DNA of 64,000 nt, from NCBI GenBank assembly GCA_041572755.1, contig JBFFRY010000005.1, positions 1 to 64,000 on the forward strand, written 5' to 3'. This DNA comes from JBFELU01 sp041572755 (GTDB lineage Bacteria; Actinomycetota; Acidimicrobiia; Spongiisociales; UBA11373). The notes under the pieces were generated by a model. The model worked only from the letters and a program-made list of their open reading frames with translations. It was not told the origin of the DNA and ran no database searches. Each line of letters opens with the position of its first letter. The first letter of the stretch is position 1. The translations under genes and the position numbers were made by a program. Shown here piece after piece: positions 13,924 through 22,531 of the stretch.

Positions 13924-16299
13924 ATGAGCCTCGAACTCGTGGACGCCTGGCGCGAACCGTCTTGGCCCGAGGCTCAGGAGCGGCCGCTGCTCTTCCTGCT
14001 GGATGCGTCCTCGGCGCTGGAGCGTCGACTGCTCGAGGCGTGGATCGACCGCAACCGCCGCGCCGGTTCCGGCTATGCGTCGGTGGACATCCCGCCGTCG
14101 CGCCGGCGGCGCCTCCGCCGACCTGGGAACTCCCGGCTGCTGCAGCAGCGTCTCGAGGACGGCGGCGATCCGCTGCTGGTGCCGCTGCGGGTGGCGTGGC
14201 TGGCGCCGGAGCGGGAGGGCCGGCGCCGGGCGAGCCTGCTCGACTTGCTGGCATTCGGCGACCCGCGCGACCCGCCCCGTCTCCGTCAGGAGTGGTTGGT
14301 GCGCCGATACCCCGATCGGATGCGCATCGTGGCAGGGGAGGCCGCCCCGGCCTCCGAGCTGCGCCGCCGCTGGGTGGAGGCCAGGACGAAGAGCCCCGAC
14401 GATCCGGCCGGCTTCGCCGAGTTCGTGGCGATGCAAGCCTCGCTCGCCCTGGAACGCTCCGAGCGGCGCATCCGGGGGAACCGCTACAAGGTGCCCCGGT
14501 TCCTGGCCGAGGATCTCCTGAACCGCTCATCGTTCCAGGTGGGTCTGCTCAAGCTGGCCGAGACCACCGGACAGACCGCGGAGGGCGCCATGCGTCTCGC
14601 CCACCGTTATCTGAAGGAGATCGCCGCCACCCACAGCACGTTCGTGATCGACCTGATGGCGGCGCTGATCCGGATCCTGTACACCCAGGGCTACCACCGG
14701 CGGATCTTCTACGACCGGGAGGACCTGCGCCGCATCTACGAGTTGTCGCAGCAGCACCCTCTCGTGTTCCTGCCCGGCCACAAGTCGAATCTGGACCACC
14801 TGGTGCTCATGTACGTGTTGTACGAGAACGGTTTCCCGCCGAACCACACGGCCGGCGGCATCAACATGAACTTCCTCCCCGTGGGGCCGCTGGTCCGGCG
14901 GGCGGGAGTGTTCTTCATCAGGAGGTCCTTCAAGGACAACGAGCCCTACAAGTTCGTGCTGAAGAGATACCTCGACTTCTTGCTGGCGAAGCGGTTCCCG
15001 CTCGAATGGTTCATCGAAGGGGGAAGGTCTCGTTCGGGCAAGATGCGGGCTCCCCGATTCGGGATGCTGGCGTACGTCGCCGACTCGTTTCGGCGCGGCT
15101 CATGCGACGACGTCGTTCTGGTGCCGGTCTCCATCGCCTACGACCAGATCCAGGACGTCGGGGACTACACCGCCGAGCAGAGGGGTGCCGCCAAGCAGCG
15201 GGAGAGCTTCAGCTGGTTCCTCCGCGCCCTGCGCACGATGCGGCGCCGCTACGGCCGGATCCATCTCAATCTGGGCGACACCCTGTCGCTGGCCGAGGCG
15301 CTCACCCCCTACCGTGACGGGGAGGGCCAACCCGATGAGACGGCGCTCGACATCCAGAAGCTCGCCTTCGAAGTGGCGGTGCGCATCAACCGGGTCACAC
15401 CGATCACGCCGATCTCGCTGGTGACCCTGGCGCTCCTGGGCTCCCGGGATCGGGCTCTCACCGTCGATGAGACCCTGGCGGTGCTGTCGGACTACCTCGA
15501 GCTCGTCGAGCGCCGGGGACTCCCCGTGACCGAAGCTCTCTCGCTCGACACCCCGGAACAGGTGCTCGCCGCTCTCGAAGCACTCCGGGAGCACGGCGTC
15601 GTCTCCCGCTTCACCGGCGGGCTGGAAACCGTCTACTCGATCGAACCGGAGCAACACCTCTCCGCCGCCTACTACCGGAACACGATCAGCCACTTCTTCA
15701 CGACCGGGGCGATCGTCGAGCTGGCTCTTCTGGCCGCCGCCGAGGCCGACGGGGACCCGGGAGCAGCCTTCTGGGCCGAGGTGATGGCCCTGCGCGATCT
15801 CCTGAAGTTCGAGTTCTTCTTCTCCGGCAAGGAGGAGTTCCGCGGTGAAGTCGAGTCGGAACTCGTCGACCACGCGTCCGGATGGAGGAAGAGCCTTGCC
15901 AAGGGCGGCGACGAGGTGATGTCGATCCTTCGGTCGGTGCGGCCCTTCCGGGCGCACTGGGTGCTGCGGCCGTTCCTCGAGGCCTACCGGGTCGTCGCCG
16001 ATCTGCTGGAACACCGCGACTATCGCCAGGAGATCGAGGAGAAGGCATTCCTCGACGAGTGCCTGGCGGTCGGGAGGCAGTATCTGCTGCAGCATCGCAT
16101 CGAGAGCCCCGAGTCGGTGTCGACCGTGCTGTTCGGCACCGCCCTCAGCCTGGCCCGCAACCGGGGCCTCCTGGAGGCGGGGGGGCCCGAGAGGCTGGAT
16201 GAGCGGCGGGCCTTCGCCGCCGAGATCCGCGACGTGATCCGCAGAATCGACTCAATCGAGACCCTGGCCGCCGCCCGGCGGTTGGGCCTCCCCGAGTGA
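13924..16299 (+). CDS. PlsB-type glycerol-3-phosphate 1-O-acyltransferase homologue
   Basis: This 791-residue protein has the size and motif order of PlsB-type acyltransferases. The HX4D motif appears as GHKSNLDHL with His286 and Asp291. FFIRRSFKDN follows as block II, FIEGGRSRSGKM as block III, and VLVPVSIAYDQI as block IV. It would acylate sn-glycerol-3-phosphate at the inner membrane. The window also encodes PlsY at 24584 and a PlsC-like protein at 30190, so several acyltransferases coexist. The N-terminal 200 residues are basic and poorly conserved. It is convergent with nfuA, with only three bases between stops. Confidence 0.85.
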   Translation: MSLELVDAWREPSWPEAQERPLLFLLDASSALERRLLEAWIDRNRRAGSGYASVDIPPSRRRRLRRPGNSRLLQQRLEDGGDPLLVPLRVAWLAPEREGRRRASLLDLLAFGDPRDPPRLRQEWLVRRYPDRMRIVAGEAAPASELRRRWVEARTKSPDDPAGFAEFVAMQASLALERSERRIRGNRYKVPRFLAEDLLNRSSFQVGLLKLAETTGQTAEGAMRLAHRYLKEIAATHSTFVIDLMAALIRILYTQGYHRRIFYDREDLRRIYELSQQHPLVFLPGHKSNLDHLVLMYVLYENGFPPNHTAGGINMNFLPVGPLVRRAGVFFIRRSFKDNEPYKFVLKRYLDFLLAKRFPLEWFIEGGRSRSGKMRAPRFGMLAYVADSFRRGSCDDVVLVPVSIAYDQIQDVGDYTAEQRGAAKQRESFSWFLRALRTMRRRYGRIHLNLGDTLSLAEALTPYRDGEGQPDETALDIQKLAFEVAVRINRVTPITPISLVTLALLGSRDRALTVDETLAVLSDYLELVERRGLPVTEALSLDTPEQVLAALEALREHGVVSRFTGGLETVYSIEPEQHLSAAYYRNTISHFFTTGAIVELALLAAAEADGDPGAAFWAEVMALRDLLKFEFFFSGKEEFRGEVESELVDHASGWRKSLAKGGDEVMSILRSVRPFRAHWVLRPFLEAYRVVADLLEHRDYRQEIEEKAFLDECLAVGRQYLLQHRIESPESVSTVLFGTALSLARNRGLLEAGGPERLDERRAFAAEIRDVIRRIDSIETLAAARRLGLPE

Positions 16300-16302
16300 G
16301 GC

Positions 16303-16917
16303 CTACTTCTTGGCCGACTCGTAGTAGGGGTCGCTCCCGGAGGCATGGTCGGTGACGTCGACGACCTGCTCCACCTCGGGGATGGCCTCCTTGATCGCGA
16401 CCTCGATGCCCTGACTCAGGGTGACCTGGGCGAGACCGCAGCCCTGGCAACCGCCGCCGAGCCTCAAGTACACGGTGGCGTCTTCGACTCCGACCAGCTC
16501 GGCGAAGCCACCGTGGGACGCAATGGCCGGGTTGATCTGGTGGTCGAGGACGGCCGCCACCCGCTCGGCGAGCGGGCCGCTGAGGTCTCCCGTTCCGCCA
16601 CCGAACTTGGGGAGAGGGCTGTTCGGGTTGTCGATGGCGAGGCCGCCGTCTCTGACTTGGATCGACGCTCCCCGCAGGTTGTCGACGCTCTTGGCCGCAA
16701 CGATCACCGGGAGATCGCCGTGGTTCGAGAACGCATCGCCGTCGGCGGCGTCCTCGATCGGGATGAACGTGAGTTCGTAGACGAACTCGACCCCTCGGAT
16801 GCCGGTGATCTGCACGCTGAGGGCCAGATCCTCCGCGTCCGGTTCCTGGGCCCGTAAGCCCATGATCGCTTCGACCGCCTCGTCTTCGATCGTGATGACG
16901 ATCTCGTCGCTCGACAC
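16303..16917 (-). CDS. nfuA: NfuA-like Fe-S cluster scaffold/carrier
   Basis: This 204-residue protein combines an A-type-like N-terminal domain (VYELTFIPIEDA region, without the A-type cysteines) with a C-terminal NifU domain that has LGGGCQGCGLAQVTL. The CxxC pair binds a bridging [4Fe-4S] cluster between two subunits. This is the NfuA layout, used to deliver clusters to target enzymes. I prefer GTG 16917, where the N-terminal domain begins with AAAGG a short distance upstream. An ATG at 16998 is in frame but overlaps the divergent ATP-grasp promoter and the added residues are low in similarity to anything. It is divergent from the ATP-grasp gene. Confidence 0.85.
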   Translation of the reverse strand: MSSDEIVITIEDEAVEAIMGLRAQEPDAEDLALSVQITGIRGVEFVYELTFIPIEDAADGDAFSNHGDLPVIVAAKSVDNLRGASIQVRDGGLAIDNPNSPLPKFGGGTGDLSGPLAERVAAVLDHQINPAIASHGGFAELVGVEDATVYLRLGGGCQGCGLAQVTLSQGIEVAIKEAIPEVEQVVDVTDHASGSDPYYESAKK

Positions 16918-17004
16918 ACCCGCGCCTTTCCAGATGGCGGGGGCATCGTACCCGGATGGCGATTCGAAGATGGGTTGCCCTCCCCGGTGCGGCATCATGG
17001 ACCG

Positions 17005-18237
17005 ATGCCGCGAGCACTCGTCATCCTCCCCACCACCACCTACCGGGCTCCCGACTTCGTGGAGGCCGCCGTGGATCTCGGTGTCGACCTGGTGGTCGCT
17101 TCAGAGGCAGATCACGCCCTCGCCGAGCAGATGGGCGAGCGCTTCCTGGAGATCGACTGCAGAGACGCCGAGCGGGCCGCGGCGGCCATCGTCGATCTGG
17201 CACGGCGGGATCCCCTCGACGCGGTGATCGCAGCCGACGACACCGGGGTGGTGATCGCCGCGGCGGCCGCCGAGGAACTGGGCCTTCCCCACAACCGGCC
17301 GGAGGCGGCCGCGGCCACCCGCGACAAGCTGGCGATGCGGCACCTGCTCGCCGAAGCCGGGGTGGCGCAGCCGAGGTTTGCGGCACTTCGATCCGGTGAG
17401 GACCCGGCCGAGGTCGCCGAGGGCCTGGGATTCCCGTGCGTCCTCAAGCCCCTCAACATGTCGGCCGGCCGGGGGGTGATCCGGGCCGACACCGGGGAGG
17501 AGGCCCGCCGATCGGCGGAGCGCATCCGGGCCATCCTCCGTGAAGCCGGAGAGGACCCGGAGGCCCCGCTGATCATCGAGGAGTACGTGCCCGGTGCGGA
17601 GGTGGCCCTCGAGGGGTTGGTGGGTCCGGCCGGGCTGGAGGTGCTGGCGATCTTCGACAAGCCCGATCCGCTGGTCGGCCCCTTCTTCGAGGAGACGATC
17701 TACGTGACCCCGGCGCGGCTCGACGAAGCCACGCTGGGTCACATCGAGGAGGTCGTGGCGGCCGGCGTCGGTGCTCTCGGTCTCAGCCACGGCCCGGTCC
17801 ACGCCGAGGTGCGTCTCGGCGAGGGTCCGGTGATGCTGATCGAGATCGCCGCTCGCTCCATCGGGGGCCTGTGCTCCCGATCGCTCCGCTTCGGCATGCT
17901 GGGAGTGAGCCTCGAGCATCTGTTGCTCCGGGCCGCCCTCGGGATGCCTCTGCGGGCCATGAGGCGTGAGGCCCGGGCCTCGGGGGCGATGATGCTGCCC
18001 ATTCCTGCCGACGGTGTGTTGCGGGCCGTGCGCTGGCGCGAGGCCGCCATGGAGGTGCCGGGGATCACCGGTCTGGAGATCACCGTTCCCATCGGCCGGC
18101 GAGTGCGGCGGCTCCCCGAGGGGGATCGGTACCTGGGGTTCCTGTTCGCCGCCGCAGAGACCCCGGCCGAAGTCGAGGCGGCCCTGCGAGAGGCTCACGC
18201 CGTCCTCGAGATCCACGTCGACCCGGAGCCCGGTTAG
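17005..18237 (+). CDS. ATP-grasp domain ligase
   Basis: This 410-residue protein is an ATP-grasp carboxylate-amine/thiol ligase. After an N-terminal preATP-grasp domain come NRPEAAAATRDKLAMRHLLAEAG, PCVLKPLNMSAGRGVIRA with the ATP-binding Lys and Gly-rich loop, IIEEYVPGAEVALEG, and VMLIEIAARSIGGLCSR with metal-binding residues. Such enzymes join an acid to an amine through an acylphosphate. The product is unknown; the closest patterns are ArgZ/BacD-like dipeptide and peptide ligases. ATG 17005 was preferred over the in-frame ATG at 16975 because homology starts at PRALVILPTT. Its stop overlaps the convergent ATPase gene by four bases. Confidence 0.82.
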   Translation: MPRALVILPTTTYRAPDFVEAAVDLGVDLVVASEADHALAEQMGERFLEIDCRDAERAAAAIVDLARRDPLDAVIAADDTGVVIAAAAAEELGLPHNRPEAAAATRDKLAMRHLLAEAGVAQPRFAALRSGEDPAEVAEGLGFPCVLKPLNMSAGRGVIRADTGEEARRSAERIRAILREAGEDPEAPLIIEEYVPGAEVALEGLVGPAGLEVLAIFDKPDPLVGPFFEETIYVTPARLDEATLGHIEEVVAAGVGALGLSHGPVHAEVRLGEGPVMLIEIAARSIGGLCSRSLRFGMLGVSLEHLLLRAALGMPLRAMRREARASGAMMLPIPADGVLRAVRWREAAMEVPGITGLEITVPIGRRVRRLPEGDRYLGFLFAAAETPAEVEAALREAHAVLEIHVDPEPG

Positions 18238-20765
18238 TCGCCGTGTGGGTCGCGCCTCTTTCGCGACGGCTGATCGGGGGACTCCGGTTCCATCGGCTGG
18301 GCGAAGACGCGGGCCCGTTGCCGGAGAGCCTCCACCCCGCTGCGCAGCACCTTGGTGGCGCCACCCGCCTGCAGCGGAGCCCGGAGCAACTCGGGCATCT
18401 GGCGCATCACACCCAGGCTGCGCAGCGCCCCGTACATGATCCCGCCGGTGAGACCCACAATTCCGACCCCCGCCAGCAGCACAACCGCCCGCGGGAGGTC
18501 GAGCTCGAAGAACGCCCTTCCGGCCGGAGCCACCAGCACGAGTAGGAATGCCGCGGCCATGGACCCGACGAGGAACTTGCGCGGTGTGGTCAGCGGCCGG
18601 GCGTTGATGAGGAGGGCGAACAGCCCGATCGAAACCAGAACCAGGGCGGCTGCGGTTCGGGCCTCGGTGAGGGTGACCCCTTCGATGATCGCCAACTCGT
18701 AGCTGCCGTAGGTGGCCGCGGCGGCAAGCGCTCCCACCGGGAGCGCGAACCGCAGGACGCGTTTCACGAATCCGGTGCGGGCCCGGGCTGCCGACGGCGC
18801 CAGTGCGATGAAGAAGGCGGGAGCGCCGATGGTGAGGGTGCCGACCAGCGTGAGGTGGCGGGGCACGAACGGGAACGGGCGGGAGAACAGGCCGACCAGG
18901 ATCGCCAGGAAGAAGGCGTAGACCGTCTTCACCACGAAGAGGTTGGCGACCCGCTCGATGTTGGCGATGACCCGGCGCCCCTCGCCGACGACCGACGGAA
19001 GCGTGCTGAACGACCCGTCGAGGAGCACCAGTTGGGCCACCGAACGCGAGGCGCCGGATCCCGATCCCATGGCGATGCCGATGTCGGCGTCCTTGAGAGC
19101 CAGCACGTCGTTGACACCATCGCCGGTCATGGCGACCACGTGACCCTTGGCCTGCAAGGCCCCCACCATGGCTCGCTTCTGGTGGGGAGAGACCCGGCCG
19201 AAGACGGTTCCCCGCTCCACGGCATCGGCGAGCTCGGGTCCTTCCTCCGGCAGGGTGCGAGCGTCGACGACGGCGTCTGCCCCGGGGATGCCCACCTGGC
19301 GGGCGATGGCCGCGACCGTCTCGGGATGGTCGCCGGAGATGACCTTGGCGGTGACACCCTGGCGGGCGAAGTATTCGAGGGTCTCGGCGGCGTCGGGCCG
19401 GATGCGGTCGCTCAGACCCACCAGCGCCACCGGTTCGATGCCGATCGGAATCTGGTCCTTGAGATCTCCCGGCGCTCGCGCCACCAAGAGCACGCGGTTG
19501 CCCCCGCCGGCGGCTTGCCTCACCCGTTCACCGAGCTCGAGGTCGTCGGGGAGGATCATCTCGGGGGCGCCGAGCACCCAGGATCCCCGGCCGGCGAAGG
19601 TCGCTCCGCTCCACTTGCGGGCCGAGGAGAAGGGCACGGCGGCGGTGGCGGCCCATCCGTCGGGATCCGGGAACTGCTGTCCGATGGCTTGCAGCGTGGC
19701 GTTGGGGTTGGGATCTGCGCTCGCCAGCGCTCCCAGCGCGGCCTGGGCGTCGTGGGACTCGGTGAGCAGCTCCAGCGTGTCGACCACGAGCCGGCCCTCC
19801 GTGATGGTTCCCGTCTTGTCGAAGCAAACGGTGTCGACTCGGGCGAGACCCTCGACGGCGGGCAGCTCCTGAACCAGGACCTGGCGACGACCCAACCTGA
19901 TGACACCAACGGCAAACGCAACCGATGTGAGGAGAACGAGACCTTGGGGAACCATGGCCACCATGCCGGCGATGGTGACCCGGATGGCTTCCTTGACGTC
20001 CGTCCAGCCCCAGTCGGAGCTGTCCGGCCACCCGGTGATGGTGGTGAACTGACTCCACACCAGCAGTGCGGCCGTGGGGATCATCACCCAGGTGATGCCC
20101 CGCAGGATCTTGTCGATGCCGCCGCGCAACTCGGAGCGCACCAGGGTGAAGCGTTTCGCCTCCTCGGCCAGTTTCACCGCGTAGGCCTCGGTCCCGACCC
20201 GGCGCGCTTTGTAGACCCCACTCCCGGCGGCCACGAAGCTCCCGGAGAGCACCTCGTCCCCGCGGTCCTTCACGATCGCCTCGGACTCGCCGGTGAGCAG
20301 CGACTCGTCGATCTCGAGGGCCTCGGTGATGACCACGACGCCGTCGACCACTATCTGGTCACCGGCTTTCACCGCCAGGAGGTCGTCGAGCACGACGTTG
20401 TCGATCGGCACTTCGGCGCGCCGCCCGCTGCGGATGACCGTGGCCTTCGGGGCGCTGAGCAAGGCGAGGCTGTCGAGGGTCTTCTTGGCGCGCAGCTCCT
20501 GGATGATGCCGATGGCCGAGTTGGTGATGAGCACCACCCCGAAGAGGGCATCCTGCGGGGGGGCCACGATCAACACGACGACCAGCAGGACGCCGAGGAG
20601 GATGTTGAAGAGCGTGATGAGGTTGCTGCGGACGATCTCGGCAACGGTGCGGCTCGGCCCGGTGGGGACGAGGTTGACGGCCCCGGCGGCAACCCTCTGC
20701 GCAACGTCGGCGTCGCTCAGGCCCGTCAGCGCCGTTTGGTTTCGTGCCGTGGGTTCGGTGACCAT
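18234..20765 (-). CDS. Cation-transporting P-type ATPase (CtpE-like)
   Basis: This 843-residue P-type ATPase pumps a cation across the cytoplasmic membrane. Visible are TGES (158-161) in the actuator domain, DKTGT with the phosphorylated Asp316, the nucleotide-binding domain, and TGDGVND in the hinge. About ten membrane helices are present, including a long C-terminal set. The overall pattern, including QELPAVEGLARVD before the phosphorylation site, resembles mycobacterial CtpE, linked to calcium uptake. The helix-4 motif reads VPQGL (Gln274) where most relatives have PEGL, which could alter ion binding. It is convergent with the ATP-grasp gene. Confidence 0.88.
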   Translation of the reverse strand: MVTEPTARNQTALTGLSDADVAQRVAAGAVNLVPTGPSRTVAEIVRSNLITLFNILLGVLLVVVLIVAPPQDALFGVVLITNSAIGIIQELRAKKTLDSLALLSAPKATVIRSGRRAEVPIDNVVLDDLLAVKAGDQIVVDGVVVITEALEIDESLLTGESEAIVKDRGDEVLSGSFVAAGSGVYKARRVGTEAYAVKLAEEAKRFTLVRSELRGGIDKILRGITWVMIPTAALLVWSQFTTITGWPDSSDWGWTDVKEAIRVTIAGMVAMVPQGLVLLTSVAFAVGVIRLGRRQVLVQELPAVEGLARVDTVCFDKTGTITEGRLVVDTLELLTESHDAQAALGALASADPNPNATLQAIGQQFPDPDGWAATAAVPFSSARKWSGATFAGRGSWVLGAPEMILPDDLELGERVRQAAGGGNRVLLVARAPGDLKDQIPIGIEPVALVGLSDRIRPDAAETLEYFARQGVTAKVISGDHPETVAAIARQVGIPGADAVVDARTLPEEGPELADAVERGTVFGRVSPHQKRAMVGALQAKGHVVAMTGDGVNDVLALKDADIGIAMGSGSGASRSVAQLVLLDGSFSTLPSVVGEGRRVIANIERVANLFVVKTVYAFFLAILVGLFSRPFPFVPRHLTLVGTLTIGAPAFFIALAPSAARARTGFVKRVLRFALPVGALAAAATYGSYELAIIEGVTLTEARTAAALVLVSIGLFALLINARPLTTPRKFLVGSMAAAFLLVLVAPAGRAFFELDLPRAVVLLAGVGIVGLTGGIMYGALRSLGVMRQMPELLRAPLQAGGATKVLRSGVEALRQRARVFAQPMEPESPDQPSRKRRDPHGD

Positions 20766-20799
20766 CGGCGCCCGATGGTAGCGATGGGTGCTCGCTGGC

Positions 20800-21177
20800 C
20801 TAGAGGTCCTCGAACCGCTGCCAGGCCGGTTTGTCGTCGCGCCGCTTTCCGGCTCCCGTCGCCTCGAGCACGATGGCCAGGCCGATGGCGATGACGATGA
20901 CCGGCCACAGACGGAAATCGCGATCGATGCGATCGAGGTCCTGGAGCAGCATGAAGCCGCCGATGGCGATCAGCGTCAGCGGCCAGAACCAGCCCCGTCG
21001 GCGGCCGACCAGGGTGCCGATGAACAGCCAACCGCCGAGCCCGAGCCACACGAGGGTCCACACTCGGATGTCGGGAAGCACGTCGAGTTCCCGGAGCAGG
21101 AACAGCAGCCCGACGGTGATCAGGGCCAGGCCGAAGAATGCGGGGTGGGGAGCCCGAGACGATGACGCGTCGGTCAT
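20800..21177 (-). CDS. Small membrane protein, LiaI/LiaF transmembrane-region (DUF5668)-like
   Basis: This 125-residue protein shows four hydrophobic helices with short loops: FFGLALITVGLLFLLREL, a tryptophan-rich helix VWTLVWLGLGGWLFIGTL, FWPLTLIAIGGFMLLQDL and WPVIVIAIGLAIVLEA. The repeated ITVG/IAIG pattern is characteristic of the LiaI-LiaF-like or DUF5668 membrane domain. No DNA-binding or sensor domain is attached. It lies 34 bp upstream of the P-type ATPase on the same strand. The role is unknown, possibly envelope stress related. Confidence 0.72.
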   Translation of the reverse strand: MTDASSSRAPHPAFFGLALITVGLLFLLRELDVLPDIRVWTLVWLGLGGWLFIGTLVGRRRGWFWPLTLIAIGGFMLLQDLDRIDRDFRLWPVIVIAIGLAIVLEATGAGKRRDDKPAWQRFEDL

Positions 21178-21196
21178 GACTGCAGGTTACCGGGGA

Positions 21197-21613
21197 TCAC
21201 TCGGATCGCCGGGCGCCGTTCGACTCGAGGACGCGGGTGATGACGGCCTTGTTGACGAGCCCCGACGCCCGCCATCGGGGGCTCATCGCCCCGGCACGCG
21301 GTTCGGCGGCGCCTCGCCGGCGCGCCTTCTTGGAAGGCTTCTTCTGGCTTCGTCCGAGGAGGACGAAGGTCGGTGTCGACCGGATCTTGAACTGCTGGAC
21401 GGCGCCGGGGACTTGGCCCACATTGACCTTCACGATGTGGGCCCCTCCGGCGTACTCCTCGGCCAGTTCGTTGATGATGCCGTCCATCGTTCGGCACGGT
21501 TGGCATCCGAGTTGCCAGAAGTCGAGCAGGATCGGCTGGCCGCTCTCGATGAGAGGCTCGAGATCATCGAGGTGCTCCAGGTTGATCGGCTTGACGCGTC
21601 TGCGGAAGATCAT
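21197..21613 (-). CDS. Thioredoxin-like protein with basic C-terminal extension
   Basis: This 138-residue protein has the thioredoxin fold, with the redox motif CQPC (Cys37, Cys40) in LDFWQLGCQPCRTM and the cis-proline in IRSTPTFVLLG. The length to about residue 90 matches the thioredoxin core. The remaining 45 residues are very basic (KKPSKKARRRG) and could contact nucleic acid or be disordered. It should act as a dithiol-disulfide oxidoreductase in the cytoplasm. Neighbours on the same strand are a membrane protein and a PPOX protein, with gaps of 20-45 bp. Confidence 0.82.
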   Translation of the reverse strand: MIFRRRVKPINLEHLDDLEPLIESGQPILLDFWQLGCQPCRTMDGIINELAEEYAGGAHIVKVNVGQVPGAVQQFKIRSTPTFVLLGRSQKKPSKKARRRGAAEPRAGAMSPRWRASGLVNKAVITRVLESNGARRSE

Positions 21614-21656
21614 GGTCGTCTCTTCTCAACCGCAACCGCCGCTCCGATGTTCCGCC

Positions 21657-22070
21657 TCACCACACCCGAGCCCTTGTCGGGGTGATCCGGATCGGCACCG
21701 GGTAGTCGGTTGCGAACTGATCGGGGGTCCATCCGTTGCGGGCGATGGAGGCGGCGTATTTGTGCTGATAGGCGGGGACGTCGGTGGAGGGGGGCGCCCC
21801 CGGGTCGATGCGGGCTTCTGCTTCGATCGTGACGATATCGCCCCCCTGGCCGTTGCCGTCGAGGTTCAGGGAGACCCTGGGATTGGCCTCGATGTTGCGG
21901 ACGCGAGCGGTCCCATCGAGGCTGTAGACCAGGAAGTCGCCGTCGTAGAGGAACCACACCGGGGAGGTCTGCGGCTGGCCGGAGGGGGAGACGGTGGTGA
22001 GCCAGATCACCGGCTCGTCGGTGAGACGGGCAAAGGCACGGCCGCCGCGGGGGGTGCTGCGATCGATCAT
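21657..22070 (-). CDS. PPOX-class F420/flavin-dependent oxidoreductase
   Basis: This 137-residue split-barrel protein has WLTTVSPSGQPQTSPVWFLYDGD, RNIEANPRVSLNLDG and IRITPTRARVW, the pattern of the Rv3369-like subgroup (TIGR03667). These proteins bind F420 or FMN and reduce unknown substrates in actinobacteria. The complete barrel is present. It starts at ATG 22070, 40 bp after the thioesterase gene on the same strand. Confidence 0.82.
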   Translation of the reverse strand: MIDRSTPRGGRAFARLTDEPVIWLTTVSPSGQPQTSPVWFLYDGDFLVYSLDGTARVRNIEANPRVSLNLDGNGQGGDIVTIEAEARIDPGAPPSTDVPAYQHKYAASIARNGWTPDQFATDYPVPIRITPTRARVW

Positions 22071-22110
22071 GGGTCCACCATAGACCCCTCCCCCAGGGCG
22101 ACCCGGTCGG

Positions 22111-22512
22111 TCACCCGGCCGCCACCAGCGCCTGCAGCGCCTCCTGGAACTCGGCCGGCGTTCGGGCGGGACGGCCGGCCATATCGGTGCAGGCGGCGGT
22201 GATCTCGGCTTCGAGGATCACCGCGTCTCCTCGAACGATCACCTGGCGCCAACGGCTGCTGGCGCCGCGCAACTCGGTGATGCTGCTCGTGACGACGAGT
22301 TCCTCGCCGGCGGTGGCCGCCCGACGGAAGCGGACGTCGGCCCGGATCACCACCACCTGGTTTCCGGTGTCCCGCAATGCCTCCATGCCCCAGCCGATGT
22401 GCTCCAGGGCGGCGATGCGGGCGTGTTCCAGGTAGGAGAGGTAGGTGGCGTGGTTGACGTGGTTGTAGGCGTCGAGCTCACCCCACCGAACGTGGATGCG
22501 GGTCTCGTGCAT
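22111..22512 (-). CDS. Acyl-CoA thioesterase, hotdog fold (YbgC/4HBT type)
   Basis: This 133-residue protein contains VRWGELDAYNHVNHATYLSYLEHAR, the active-site helix of the 4-hydroxybenzoyl-CoA thioesterase family with the catalytic Asp just before AYNHVN. The central part fits the strands of a single hotdog domain. It would hydrolyse acyl-CoA thioesters. The start at ATG 22512 is directly followed by the family motif. It is on the same strand as uppP upstream and the PPOX gene downstream. Confidence 0.85.
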   Translation of the reverse strand: MHETRIHVRWGELDAYNHVNHATYLSYLEHARIAALEHIGWGMEALRDTGNQVVVIRADVRFRRAATAGEELVVTSSITELRGASSRWRQVIVRGDAVILEAEITAACTDMAGRPARTPAEFQEALQALVAAG

Positions 22513-22531
22513 CGCCGATGAGCCTAGGTCG

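Noticed and set aside
16918..16998. Longer N-terminus for NfuA from ATG 16998
   Set aside because: The extra residues are not NfuA-like and would overlap the divergent gene's promoter region.
18855..20894. A 679-codon plus-strand open frame opposite the P-type ATPase
   Set aside because: Antisense shadow of a clear P-type ATPase gene.
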